Numbered from the stretch's first letter, positions 24,901 through 35,196 are shown. The stretch: DNA of 64,000 nt from Acanthaster planci (GCF_001949145.1 NW_019091555.1:221464-285463), one strand, 5' to 3'. The notes: generated by a model from the sequence alone, not told the origin. Numbers and translations are program-made.

Positions 24901-27900
24901 GATGACCTACAAATGGAACTTTCACTCAATGTCCAATGGACAATTAACATGTGATTCCAACCATTACTTTAACTTTGCCTCAAAGTCACAGAGAAGAAAA
25001 CAGAAGGCATTAAGTCAGGTCAGCCAGGCTTTCCAGGCATTCCTTATAGCCAGAGAGGGGAGGTGACCTAAACAATCTTTAGGAACCTTTTGCATTCTCT
25101 CATCCTTTCTTTGGAACCTTATCACAAGCTTCTTCAGCCAACATACACAAAATCAGGGAACAATCTGGAATGTTCATCTCTTTCTCTCTTGCTCAAATGC
25201 ATGAGGGGTGCGTGAGGACGCTGAACTCACTCTGGGTACGTCTCTGCTACCAGTCTGCCGTGGGCCAGCAGCCTGTTGGCCCTCTCCGTCCACTGGGTCT
25301 CCTGGGGGAGTGACTGCTGGTTGGCTGCAAACTCTATGGATCTGTGAGACATGGGATTTCCAAAATCAAAAACCATTACAACACTGCGCAACTGAGGTGA
25401 AACTTGCTCCAACTGCTTCATTCTGTGGAACCAAGTAATGATGTTCTTATAACTGTGGGGCTTGCACGACGGTCCTCAGCTCTCCCTTGTCAAGCAGATT
25501 TAAGAAGTTGCACTCATGAATGGCCTTTATTAGCCCCTTACACAGCAAGAAAGTCAAGCAGTACCATTATTGTTTTATGGATTGCACTGCAAGTTAAGGT
25601 GTTCGAGACAGGATGGCATTAACATCCAGTAAGAAATGGACTAACAAGTCAGTATCAAAATCCCTCTTGGTACGTGTACGCCGAGTCCAAATTCATTTGG
25701 CTAGAGACAAAGTCCCTGTTATGCAGTACAGCCAGGGAAGCATCACTCTGACAATCACTCAAAAGAAACATTTGACTTTTCACTTTTCAGTGAGGGTAAA
25801 GTGAACAGGTTGTTGTCAGAGACAGTTGAGAAGACTCACCCTTGGGCATCTTGCAGTGGCAGGAATCCATCCAGGCTGATGTCCTCCGGCAGGGGGACCC
25901 TGCTGTGCTTGGGGGAACTGCTGCTGCTGCTGGAATCGACGTGGATGCTGTTAAGGACCCTGGCAAGCTTGCCCCACAGCCTAGTCAGAAAAGAACCGCA
26001 CAGAGCACATTGAGAACCTTGAGAGGAACCCCACCCACTCCTTACTTTGATTCCAGTATCTCCGGACAAGTCTCCACTACGAACGTTGACAGGTGTACAG
26101 AGATGACACGTGGTGCCAAGATTTTAGAGGGAATCAGATTCTTCTTCAGTTGGGCTTTGGGTCTGGTTCCAGACCCATTTGTAGGCACCTGACACTTAAA
26201 TGGGCCAAATGCAAAGACCTAATATGTTGGCTTGGAACTGTGAAATTCCACAGTTCCTACGGCAGCAAGCCGACTACACAGTTTGAGCCCGAATCACAGT
26301 CGGGGGTTTAAACTTGTGAAGCTGGATCCTGAAGCTGGAAACAGACATAAGGACTCGGTTCGAAAAATAGCCTGTATCTTCAAACAGAATCAACAACAAA
26401 TTGTTTACTAACGTTTCAGTGCCCCGGAGGGAACTTGTGTAAAGACATCTTTTTCAGCTCTCAACGATAACAGCAAACTGAACATTGCAGTAACATTCAT
26501 GCGGTGGTGATAACAAGATTGTGGCTTACACAGATTTGGCCGACATAAAGGGGTCTTGGAAAAGGCTAGGCTGATGGACCAACCAATCCAGAAGGACCTT
26601 GACTGCTGGTAGTCCGCACCACTGCAGCGGCTTGCCATCCATCTTACCAGGCGTATAGTGTAGCATCAGTTGCAAGAGGGTGACTACGAATGGCACAAGA
26701 CGGACGAAGGAGTTACACATTTCATCTATGACACAACTCACTGTAACCTTCACTCCCGAGACAGAGTTGGTAATAAAGCTTTACGAATCCTCAAAATTCC
26801 AATGCTCTGTAGTATTACCAATGAAACATTCTTCGGTTTGTTTATGTCCATTCCTTCTGGTAATGGCAACATAGGGTCCCTAAAAAAGTACACTGGCACT
26901 GAAGCCTTGCTGCCTGAGGAAGCTGAGAGAATGAAGACGACCACGGAAAGTTCAGTTACAGAGGTGGGATTCACAGGAAGAAATAACTAAAATGACAGTC
27001 AAGGGAAACACCGTGGAATCAAGTAGGGACTAGTAACCCAATCAAATTGCGGGCCGGGGAGGGAGTCAAGCCCAGATCATGGAGGTGGAAGGTGAGGAAA
27101 GGCTTGACTGCCCCAACCTGACTCCCTAATAACCCCCCCCCAAAGGGAACATCAAGCTTCCCTCCTCTATCTACCAGAGCATCCAATCCAAATACTCACT
27201 CGTCAGGCCAAACACTAGACTCCACGTCCTGCTCTCGTCGGCGGCATAGCACCCGTCCTGGACGGCCGCCTGGCTCTCCCCCTGAGCCCCCCTGGCCGTC
27301 TCAGCCTGGGGTGTGGGCTGCATGGGCTGAGTGGGCGCAGTGGGGATGGTGACGGTGCCCTCGGGGGCTTCCTGCTGGCGCAGGCAGATGCAGTGCAAGG
27401 CAAAGAGGTTGATGGCAGCAATCTGGACCAGCTGCTGGGCACTCAGGGTCTCCTGGGACAGGTGGCTGCGAAAGTTCTCCTCCAGCTTCTCCTTGATGGC
27501 CGTGGCAATTTGTAGGTCTGGGGGGTACACCAAAAAATAAAAGAGGGTGGCATTCTTTGGTACCGACCCAAATGAATTCAGGTTAGTGATTATGTTTAAC
27601 CCTGAATACTTACAGAAAGGCCACTAGGTTGTTACTTAGAAAACTGTAGTCAGCAAGTCATATGTACAGGCTCTGTATGTGCACATTTTCCACACAAAGT
27701 CCGCACACTACAATGTGGCATAAAAGATGGAAGTTCCAGAATTCAGCATATGCCACGACCTAAAATCAGCTCAAGAACTCCAACTAGGTTTGGCAACTTG
27801 AGAGAGAAGGTGACCCAAGTGAACTGCAACTTTCTTCCATTAGATGATCATCAATGATATCGAGCCATCCAACTTAACAAAACGATACTGTTTAAAATGG

Positions 27901-30900
27901 ATGCAAGTCACTAAATCTCAGCAGGGCAGACACCATAAACCAAAATGCCTTCCCGATGCCTGAGAGAGCACGTGCCTTGGTCCCCCGCAGCTAGGTAGAC
28001 GATGGCGTGGAACTTGATGAAGAAATGGATTAACTCAATCTCTTTCATCTTGAATAGCTTCACCTCATCCCTGAGAGAAAATGGAGTGAGAAAGTCATAT
28101 CATTAGCAAGCAAAGTAGAGCTAGGAGGAGCAGAACTGGAACATGATGTGCACAATATTGAGCTCACTGAACATAAGAAAGAGGCAACGTTTTTAACTTT
28201 CTCAACTCGTAATCTGAACTATGAGTTTCTTCTTCACTATTTCCTGATTTCACGACGCGTCTAAAGTAGGACTAAAGATGTGCAGCTTTGGCAAATGAAA
28301 ATGCTTTTAGAAGTGTTTTACTGACTAATTAAAAGTACAACCTTCACAGAAGCCATGGAATGCAGGTCAATAATCTGCCTTTGAGGCTTTTTGTCCCTCG
28401 GAATGTGATAAGCAACAGCAGTGTCTGGATGTCCGGCCCAAGGCTGCAAATAACACTGTTATCTATGAATGTCAAGGACTTGTGCCCGTAACCCAGTTAC
28501 GAAGAACAGTCAGGTTTTGTTAGACAGTTCCCACTGCAACACTAACATTCCATCACAACATGGAACAGTCCACTGTGGACATAGACTGTTCCGTGGCAGT
28601 GTTCCGAAGAGAATGCTGTGTTCCAATTGGAATGGCGGCCCGTTCTGAAATGAGAACAAGGCGTTCCAAGTCGACCATTCTGAATTGTGATAAGCGCCTT
28701 ATATGATGTGATCTTAGTACTATGTTGACGAATGCCATCAGGGTAAGAAATCAACCCAGCAACTCTTATGGTCTAATTAACGGACACTCTTGTGCAGGAT
28801 GACCTAACTGCTACATTTCTCCATCAGGTCAATCTTCTCAGCACACCCAAAATGCTTGCGACTTTTTTACGTCCTTGAATCCTTCCTAGATTGCTGCTCA
28901 CCTGTCCACCAGCTTGGAGAAGGTGGTCTGCAGGTTGGTGGCCGCAGCTGGGAAGGGATGCTTGACAGCGATGCTCCTGATGTAGTAGAAGGTCATGGCT
29001 AGCTGGTCGGCCTTGGAGGCTGCCACGATGGCCAGCTGGTTGTAGGGCTGGCCATTGGAGGGGACGAGGTGGGCAGCCTGAAGGTAGTAGCTCTCGGATT
29101 GGTTGGTCTCGTTGCGGTAGCGAGCTGGGGGGGGGGAGGGGAAGGTTGGGACAGAATGGTGATGCTTATCAAAAAGTTTGCATGGGCAGTTGGAATACCG
29201 AAGAGGCTGGTCAAATCCAGAGCACTCACCTAAGTCTCCCAGATGGACAAGACAGTGCTGGCAGATGTACAGAACAGACGCAGTGGCGGGAATGGCCGCC
29301 TTGTGCTGGCCAGTGCTGGTGGCTGTGGTAGGCTCCGAGGCCATACCCAGGCGGGGCGCCCTGACGCAACAGGGAATGTCCAACTGGAAGGAACTGCACA
29401 ACTCCTGGAGCAGCTACAGTCAAGAAGAGAGTAAGACATGTTATCTTCATTCTACCAACAAGCTGGCATCAATTTCATGAAGACCATATAACCACTGTGG
29501 AACCCTGGCAGCTGGTAGGCTTTTCAGAATGTGCCTAATGAAACAGGGTAGTCTGTGAAGATCAGTACAAAGGCTATTGGACAAATCTGGTGAACGAGCA
29601 CCTTTAACCGCATTCAGAGTTCCTGGCTCTGATCAATGTAAACTTTATACATTTAAAAGCCACCAAGGGGCATTAAAAGATAATCTCAGGATTGGACGCT
29701 GAGCCATTTGCACTTGGGATACATGGAATTTTATGCAACTTGAATGTACAAATATAACAAAAAGGGGCCAAAGGTTTCCTACGATCCCCAACGATGGATT
29801 TTTGGAGGATTCAGGGAAAGGTTCCCCCTCAAACATGCTCAGGGGGGAAAAACAAAATAAGTAAGCCTTCAACGTTTCGACACATTCAAATCAGACGCTG
29901 CATTTTTGAACAAATAGGAACGTTTTTTTTGCTAACGTGAGAGTCCCAATTTTCATTTTCCGCAAAACCTTCCCTGTAAAATTTCAGAGCTCATGACAAG
30001 TTGTTTGACCAGTTTTGTGGACATTCTTGCCTCTAGAGCTTACAGTACCTGCAAGTAGAAACCGCTACCACTGTCAAGGAAAAGGGTCAACATGGCTTGA
30101 ACTTCACTGCGTTTGGGATTCTGTGACAAGAACAAAACAATCCTCATTATTCAAGCACACAGTTGCAACTCAAAAAGGTTTACAGCTAAAATGTAGGCCT
30201 ATGTATGTTGACATCTCATTTAACCCTAACCCTACATAATACTACAAATTACTACTTGTAGTAAAATGTAGTAATCAGTGCTGCCGCTTGTAAGAGGACA
30301 TGACCGTATTGTTCTCTGAAGCTATAAAATACAGTAGAAAAGACATTGTACCATACAGTGCTGTGGCACTATGAATGCATGGCTTTATTGTTCTCTGTAC
30401 GAGTAACAATGGAAGTAACCTAGCCAGAAGTAGTAATCTGTAGTGCTAGGTCCTCCAGGCTCAGACTACTACTTAGTATTTTGTAGTACTGAGTACTGTA
30501 AGCCAAACAATATTGTTAGGGTTAATGTTTTTCAGCTGATTTTCTTTATGGCAGTGCATTGGTGGAGCTTGTAGAATCTTTATTTTACACCAACACTAAA
30601 TAAACTAATTCCTCCTTTTCTGCAACAGGCTGTACACTGAAAAAAAATAATTGTCTTGGCCGAAAGCCGATTTTATGGTGGATCTTGGCATGTATTAACC
30701 AAAACTGGAGTAGTTTTCCTCAGCAGAGTTCTTCCTCAAAATATCATGGGATGTCTTTTGCAACACAGTGGATCTCTTTTGGCTTTTTTGCCAGATTAGA
30801 AGCCTTGTTGCTTCCAATGTTCACAGGCACGCTGATCCCAAACCGCATAAAACAATCATCAAACCTGGGCCCGTCATTCGTCGTGCTACCAAGACACAGC

Positions 30901-33900
30901 CATCTTCCGAACAATTAGTCTGACCCCATGCACCATGTACCATCCCATCACTTTGGACACAAAATGGTAACCTACATTACCTCATGAACAACCTCATGTC
31001 ACACGTGTCTGTACACAGCTGTTATTTTGGCTTGACACAGGACAATGATATCCTGCCCAGTGATGGCCCACATCCATGTTCCCACCCTCCCCGTAACAAA
31101 AACCACTGACCGTTTTGTCTTTGGCTTTGCGCTGCAGGGCTGATATCTGGTTCTTGAAGGCATGGTTCCACAGGTCCTGCTCCACTTTCTTGTCCAGGGC
31201 AAACTCCAGGTCTGTCACCAAGAGCTGTTGGTACAGCTCCCTCAGCTGCTGCCGAGTGACCCAAGGGTCACCGCGGCCTTCTAGAGGTGACAAAAAGAGG
31301 CGAAAGACAACAGAGGACAATAAGGTCCCTGATTGACAGAGGGTCCCCGATTGACAACTGTGTACAAAACATATGGGTGGTCTTCTAAAGTACAAACAAA
31401 AGAGGAACAATAGGGGGTCCCCAGTTGCAGGCAAATACATGAACACACTTGGGTGTGTGTGTGCGAGGGGTCGAGAAACTGGGGGAATGGGGAGGGGCAA
31501 GAGAAGACTCTGGGGGAGGCAACAAAATGTCCCCCTTGTCCCAACTAATTCTCCAACATGAACATCAAGGGGCCACAGTATAACAAAATGAGTGAATTGT
31601 TGTATTCTATTAAAATTGACAGAAAGCTATCGTGTCCAGCCTCCCTGACTTGACAACTTCATGTAAACAGCAGCAAGTTTGAAAAGGGGTCAAAGATCTA
31701 ACAATGGCCTCTCACCTTGGGTACTGACCCCCTTTCCCGGCTAAAATCCTTTTTCAAACTTGTTAGTGTCAATGAAATTTGTGAAGGTCGAATGTGGAAC
31801 TCTTTCCTTAAAAATAAAGTAGATTTTATTGTATCTGGTCTTGAGTATTCCTGACAGTTTGTAATACCGCATATTACCTGCTGAGTTGAGGGGCATTTTG
31901 AAGATTATGATCGTATTCACCGTTGATAATTCAAGTGAGTGTAATGATAAAACTTCAATTTCAGTGGCCTGTGAGATTTGATTTTTGTACACAATTCTCT
32001 CATCTTACCGATAATCTCAGCCTTGCGCTCATTTGCCTTCCTGTCAAGAAAATCGAGAAAGAAGTTACTTGGCAAATTTTCTGCTTAATGCAATTCATTA
32101 AACAAGGGTCATTCCAGAAATTAGGGGTCCATTTTTGTGTGTGTCCCTGTCACATCTGACATATGAGTTTGTAAGTTCATAGAACACATTTTCTAATTTC
32201 CAAGAGTGACGAATTAATGCAAATTACCTGCCAAACAAATAGTAATAGTTTGAAATCAATTCTGGTGATATTCCGAGGTCAAATAACAAAGGTCAGATGT
32301 AACAGGGACACAAAAATATCACACTTTTGGACCCCTAATTTCTGGATTTACCCATAGGCAAGATCATGACACAATTTTTTCTTGCTGGAAACAGCAGTCA
32401 TAATCTTCAGTATCCAAACCGGTGCTTTTGAAGTCTAGGTTCAAGTCCTCAATTCAGTCATTTGCACGACTCTCATACGAGCCTATCAACAGGAAGCAGG
32501 AAATTGATTAGCATAGCCAGTTAACTCATGATTCATAAATGGCTCTTTTTCACTTATTCTGACTGCTCATTTAAATAGTTGCACATGTCTATGCATGTTT
32601 TCAAGATGTATTTTTGCGTTGGGGNNNNNNNNNNNNNNNNNNNNNNNNNNNNNNNNNNNNNNNNNNNNNNNNNNNNNNNNNNNNNNNNNNNNNNNNNNNN
32701 NNNNNNNNNNNNNNNAGATGTCTTAACCACTCGACCACCGAGCTTGCCGGGGTCGGCTGGTTGGTCGCAGTCACATGAAGCAGCCAGTACTGCGAACTAT
32801 TTTCAAGATGTATTTCTGCATGTTGAGTGAGAGATTACTACTGTGTAAATCTATTGGTATTACATGCGCAGCCCTGCATGCGACAAGCGATGGCCTTGTG
32901 GCCTAACCCCTTGACGACAGGAATTTTTTTCCGAAAGCCGACTCCAAGAATTCAAGCCTCGCTTGGCCACGAAGGCCACCTGCCAAACCGCAAATTCTCG
33001 GTCTGTGGCCCTGTGTGCTCTGCACGCTTTGAATTACACAGGGCTCCATGTATATGTTGGACACAATTGGCCGATCTGCTCGATCGTGCAATCGCTCTGA
33101 GTGATTGGCCAATCCTGCACGAAATCTCCAACTTTCCTTTCCTTTTTTGATACAATCTTTCACAACCTTCAAGAAAATGCGATTGGCTGATGGCAGATTC
33201 ATTGACAAAGTCATGCACTAAGATCATCTGACGATGCAGAGATCTAGCCATCTTTGTTATAGAACAATCCAGAGCAACTACATGTACATGCAGTAAGAAA
33301 AAATAAAGATTCAAGGTCAACCCTGCAAATAAATGAAAGGGCAAACAATCATATTCTGTCTTCTTTCTACACATACACATACATGTGTAGTTCTCTTGTA
33401 TAACATCAAAAGTTCCATGTCTTTGTCTTGATGATATAAGGTTTTTCAGTGAGGGAATAACCTCAAGAATGAAAAGGTCAATATTTTGGCAGTCAAACGA
33501 ACCTAACTGCCATCTAGGCTGAGAGTTTTTTGCAAATATATTCCATAGACAATTTTGAATCAGCTGCGCACTAAACGCAGTATAAAGCCTACTATGTGGT
33601 TTGAAGTCTTTAGGTGTGTATACCCACACAGACTTGGCATGCCACGAATTTACATGTACAGTTGGTGTATGATTTTTACAAGCCTCCTTTTCCAGTCATC
33701 ACCGTGAACTTAAAACTTTTTTTTTATTTTTGAGCAGCTGATGAATAATTAGAATGATCCCTGGACCCCATGATACATCAATACATCTGGAACTGTATAT
33801 GTTGGGCGTGATCGGCTGATCTGCGCGATTACCCAATTGCTCTGTGCGATTGGCCGACCTTGTATAAAATCTCCAACTTCACTTTCCATTTCTGAAACAA

Positions 33901-35196
33901 CTTTCACAATTGCAAATTGGAAAGGAATGGTGATTGGCTGATGGTGCAACTGTTGACAAATCATGACATGCATAAGATTCACTGAGCAAAGATCATGTGA
34001 CTGCACAGGTCGTCTAACCCACCTGACATATGAAGATGGTGCAGCACGAGTAAAATTATTAAAAAATGATCCACAAATGTCAGGTTCAGTCCTCTTTGAA
34101 AGTGGGGATTTATCTCACTTTAATTTTATTGAATCCAAGACTGCTATGACTTGAGTAAAAAAGTATTTTCAAGATGAAGGCCGTGTTTGTTTCACATGGA
34201 TCTAAATCATGATCAGTGATCCGTTGTTGGTTTACAGACACCAAAACTTGCCCAATGAATGGATGTATACCAGCGTTAGGATCACTTATCGAGATCCAGA
34301 TCCGTGTAAAACAAACAGGCCTGGGTAGGGACATAGACTAGAACTTTCGCTTCAAAATGGGTCCACCTCTCCATGTCCCAGGTCACTTGCATGCATAAAT
34401 TCCAAACATGGCCTCGGTGGGCACAGAGTACTGTGTGAAAACGTGATCCAGAACTGTCAAGATCACTGAATTGTAAAACGGGAAGCAACATTTAATTAGG
34501 CCTATGCCTAACATCATCTAGGCCTGCATGTTAAAACTGACGTCAGTCAAGCCATTGGATTGGATGAGTAGCAGAATACAACAATGCTAGTATTTATAAG
34601 GATTTTTATGAACAACACTGACGTCTCCTTGAAAGTACATGTACTGCACGATTCACCCAGACTACAAACAAAAAGAGGGAAAGAGGTCCATATATGGACC
34701 ACGCTTGATGCCCCTGTGTACGACTCAATGATGTGTTTTCTAAGTAGGCCTACTAGGCCTAACTAACACAGTAGCCTAAGATAAGAATATATGCTTCAGA
34801 ATTTTCTCAGCTAGGCCTAAATTTCACTTGCTTTGGACATGTTGTTACTTTCTGTAGTCTGTCATCGCTGTTATAACATTTCAAGGGAAAATCCGTGTTG
34901 TCCGTATACGGAACTCTTTCCCAAAAAGAGAATTGGCGTCCCCTCTCCAACTCCTACTAATCTTACTTGCCCCGCCCATTATGAGTAAAATTAAAAGTTC
35001 GCGACCATCGCTTGCTTACGTTGTCTGACTGTCATGACTGCTGGTGCACCATGGAATGCAAAAATAACCTGACATTTTCCGTCATTTCTCCCCTTGTCTC
35101 TCCGTATATTCCCTCGCTAAAACCACAGTATGGGGTAACAACCGCCTAAACAACAATGACAACAAAAAATTACCGTAGTAGCTGCTCACAAAACAT
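18841..35196 (-). CDS. SMG7: SMG7 nonsense-mediated decay factor (14 coding exons recognised, 3' end uncertain)
   Basis: SMG7 binds phosphorylated UPF1 through a 14-3-3-like fold, pairs with SMG5, and recruits decay and dephosphorylation factors in the cytoplasm. Exons (minus, 5' to 3'): 35174-35196, 32009-32040, 31111-31280, 30049-30120, 29230-29413, 28902-29124, 27976-28070, 27200-27517, 26530-26725, 25840-25980, 25231-25341, 22961-23330, 19912-21884, 18841-18980. All junction phases agree and give about 1349 codons, against about 1140 in human. The 14-3-3-like/TPR part covers about residues 1-270 and the helical part about 270-520; the rest is low complexity. Residues matching the human phosphoserine-binding Lys66 and Arg163 are present as Lys61 (in NHAFKNQ) and Arg162 (in ARYRNE). 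The start is the first ATG after an in-frame TGA. An exon of about 2 kb contains a 15-N gap whose length breaks the frame. A further 3' exon may be missing. The identity is certain from several diagnostic blocks; exon 1 and the end are less sure. Confidence 0.94.
19912..21884 (-). CDS. SMG7: SMG7 coding exon 13 (large Pro/Gln/Ser-rich exon with assembly gap)
   Basis: Starts at an ACACAG acceptor with AILPRPSQSK in phase 0 and ends with VPTLL before GTGAGC in phase 0. It encodes about 657 residues: a proline/histidine-rich first third, then Gln-rich segments including LSLESLQMAQQLINQN and ILELLSTLQKQMQQ, then Ser/Pro-rich sequence ending near FSTWPDKFSMDEYQPH. In vertebrates the SMG7 C-terminal half is the Pro-rich region that recruits decay factors. 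The gap at 21567-21581 sits in a proline tract. The reading frames on its two sides differ, so 15 bases cannot be the true length. Confidence 0.88.
21567..21581. other. Assembly gap inside SMG7 exon 13
   Basis: Fifteen N next to a run of more than 20 G on the plus strand (proline codons on the coding strand). The frame before and after the gap is not compatible with 15 bases. Confidence 0.95.
22123..22624 (+). mobile_element. TTAA-flanked MITE, 502 bp, in SMG7 intron 12
   Basis: Left end TTAAAGGTACAGTCCATCAT, right end inverted as TTAAGATGTACAGTCCATCA, with the match continuing through TTTG. TTAA at both sides suggests a piggyBac-type target duplication. It has no coding capacity. Confidence 0.65.
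22675..22745 (-). repeat. Fragment of the CAGTGTTGTAG hAT-like MITE
   Basis: The reverse complement contains AAGAATGCTTTTGTCACAGT and TCATTTGAATAGCTTAAG, the inner part of the element at 50780-50992. Confidence 0.5.
22961..23330 (-). CDS. SMG7: SMG7 coding exon 12 (polyQ and basic linker)
   Basis: Read in the frame set by exon 11, it gives HLKTEPSSEDAAKFTFTSQC, a 14-glutamine run encoded by mixed CAG and CAA codons, then a Gly/Lys/Arg/Ser-rich linker ending in ENKTHSVAIQ. It is open throughout and ends in phase 0 at GTAGGC. Other frames are also long and open because of base composition, so the phase is what decides. The linker is not conserved and I assign it no function. Confidence 0.82.
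23452..24708 (+). mobile_element. 1.26-kb element with inverted GGAATATAAGC ends, SMG7 intron 11
   Basis: The left end has TTTTCGGAATATAAGCTGCG and the right end, inverted, TTTTGGAATATAAGCTGC; GCGGCTTATA recurs at both. This resembles the widespread DNA-transposon family with ATAAGCCGC ends. There is no transposase ORF. The exact termini are uncertain. Confidence 0.5.
25231..25341 (-). CDS. SMG7: SMG7 coding exon 11
   Basis: Encodes SIEFAANQQSLPQETQWTER then ANRLLAHGRLVAETYPE, the end of the helical domain (human counterpart RIRQQRLISIGKWIADNQP). Phases fit both sides. Acceptor CTCACAG, donor GTGAGT. Confidence 0.85.
25840..25980 (-). CDS. SMG7: SMG7 coding exon 10
   Basis: Encodes LWGKLARVLNSIHVDS, a run of seven serines, then VPLPEDISLDGFLPLQDAQG, matching the human TPLPEEFELQGFLAL motif. 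It enters in phase 2 and leaves in phase 2 at GTGAGT. Confidence 0.95.
26530..26725 (-). CDS. SMG7: SMG7 coding exon 9
   Basis: Encodes about residues 373-437 of the helical domain, including LPAVKVLLDWL, equivalent to human LPAVKVSMDWL. Acceptor CATAG, donor GTAAGC in phase 2. Confidence 0.93.
27045..27132 (-). repeat. tRNA-derived SINE head fragment, SMG7 intron 8
   Basis: Matches the head of the SINE at 52380-52765: GGAAGGTGAGGAAAG, then CCAACCTGACTCCCTAAT on the plus strand. Confidence 0.55.
27200..27517 (-). CDS. SMG7: SMG7 coding exon 8
   Basis: Encodes KEKLEENFRSHLSQETLSAQ, QLVQIAAINLFALH, then a Pro/Thr/Gln-rich insert that human SMG7 lacks, then ADESRTWSLVFGLT. The insert of roughly 50 residues probably forms a surface loop between helices. 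Acceptor CCCCAG, donor GTGAGT in phase 1. Confidence 0.93.
27976..28070 (-). CDS. SMG7: SMG7 coding exon 7 (GC donor)
   Basis: Encodes DEVKLFKMKEIELIHFFIKF then HAIVYLAAGDQ, matching the human DEVKTKW...FIKFHGHVYL segment. It keeps frame with exon 8 only if the donor is GCACGT at 27975. The nearby GTGCTC leaves the wrong phase. Confidence 0.9.
28902..29124 (-). CDS. SMG7: SMG7 coding exon 6
   Basis: Encodes ARYRNETNQSESYYLQAAHL, VPSNGQPYNQLAI and SIAVKHPFPAAATNLQ, the best conserved block of the SMG7 family. The arginine after LA matches human phosphoserine-binding Arg163. The acceptor lies beside a G-rich run on the plus strand; the donor is GTGAGC in phase 2. Confidence 0.96.
29230..29413 (-). 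CDS. SMG7: SMG7 coding exon 5
   Basis: Encodes LLQELCSSFQLDIPCCVRAP, then a variable Ala/Thr-rich loop, then YICQHCLVHLGD, the signature TPR/Est1 helix of SMG5/6/7 proteins. Acceptor CTGTAG, donor GTGAGT, ending in phase 1. Confidence 0.95.
30049..30120 (-). CDS. SMG7: SMG7 coding exon 4 (72 nt)
   Basis: Encodes NPKRSEVQAMLTLFLDSGSG then FYLQ, matching the human segment NPNRSEVQANLSLFLEAASG. It is phase 0 at both ends, bounded by TTGTCACAG and GTACTG. Short and in frame, so it could be skipped without a frameshift. Confidence 0.93.
30220..30525 (+). mobile_element. TTAA-flanked element ending in CCCTAAC, 306 bp, SMG7 intron 3
   Basis: TTAA then CCCTAACCCTAC at the left; GTTAGGG then TTAA at the right. 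Internal ATACTACAAATTACTACTTG and the inverted GTACTACAAAATACTAAGTA strengthen the inverted-repeat reading. Confidence 0.5.
31111..31280 (-). CDS. SMG7: SMG7 coding exon 3
   Basis: Encodes about residues 19-75, including ELYQQLLVTDLEFALDKKVE and LWNHAFKNQIS, nearly identical to vertebrate SMG7 helices 1-3 of the 14-3-3-like domain. The lysine of AFKNQ corresponds to human phosphopeptide-binding Lys66. Acceptor CTCTAG, donor GTCAGT. Confidence 0.96.
32009..32040 (-). CDS. SMG7: SMG7 coding exon 2 (32-nt microexon)
   Basis: A TTCTTGACAG acceptor and a GTAAGATG donor bound 32 nt encoding KANERKAEII. It enters in phase 2 and leaves in phase 1, matching both neighbours. The human gene also has a very short exon in this place. 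It is too short to be detected by ORF length. Confidence 0.8.
32104..32356 (+). mobile_element. GGGTCATTCCA-type MITE, SMG7 intron 1
   Basis: The left arm GGGTCATTCCAGAAATTAGG (continuing GGTCC) is repeated inverted at the right as GGGTAAATCCAGAAATTAGG. CCCTGTYACATCTGAC is also shared inside the arms. Confidence 0.65.
32595..32826 (-). mobile_element. Gap-truncated tRNA-like SINE with possible target duplication
   Basis: The reverse strand after the N block contains GGTGGTCGAGTGGTTAAGAC, a tRNA Ser/Leu-like A-box region. TTTTCAAGATGTATTT is found on both sides (near 32598 and 32801), as expected for a target-site duplication. Confidence 0.5.
32625..32715. other. Assembly gap in SMG7 intron 1
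   Basis: A run of 91 N within a SINE-like insertion. Confidence 0.95.
33050..33245 (+). repeat. Dispersed repeat, copy 1 (pair in SMG7 intron 1)
   Basis: GCGATTGGCTGATGG, AAATCTCCAACTT and AAGATCAT occur in the same order at 33795-34010. Class unknown. Confidence 0.6.
33795..34010 (+). repeat. Dispersed repeat, copy 2 (pair in SMG7 intron 1)
   Basis: Same order of shared blocks as 33050-33245, with ATTGGCTGATGGTGC and AAAGATCATGTGACTG. A more diverged relative may lie at 36820-36915. Confidence 0.6.
35174..35196 (-). CDS. SMG7: SMG7 coding exon 1 (23 nt)
   Basis: It starts with ATG and encodes MFCEQLLR, with the last codon completed by exon 2. It ends at a GTAATT donor in phase 2, exactly what exon 2 needs. 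The joined EQLLRKANERKAEI resembles the N-terminal AQYLRQAEVLK helix of human SMG7. An in-frame TGA lies three codons upstream, so the start cannot be earlier in this exon. This exon is inferred from phase and similarity only; no transcript was seen. Confidence 0.7.
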
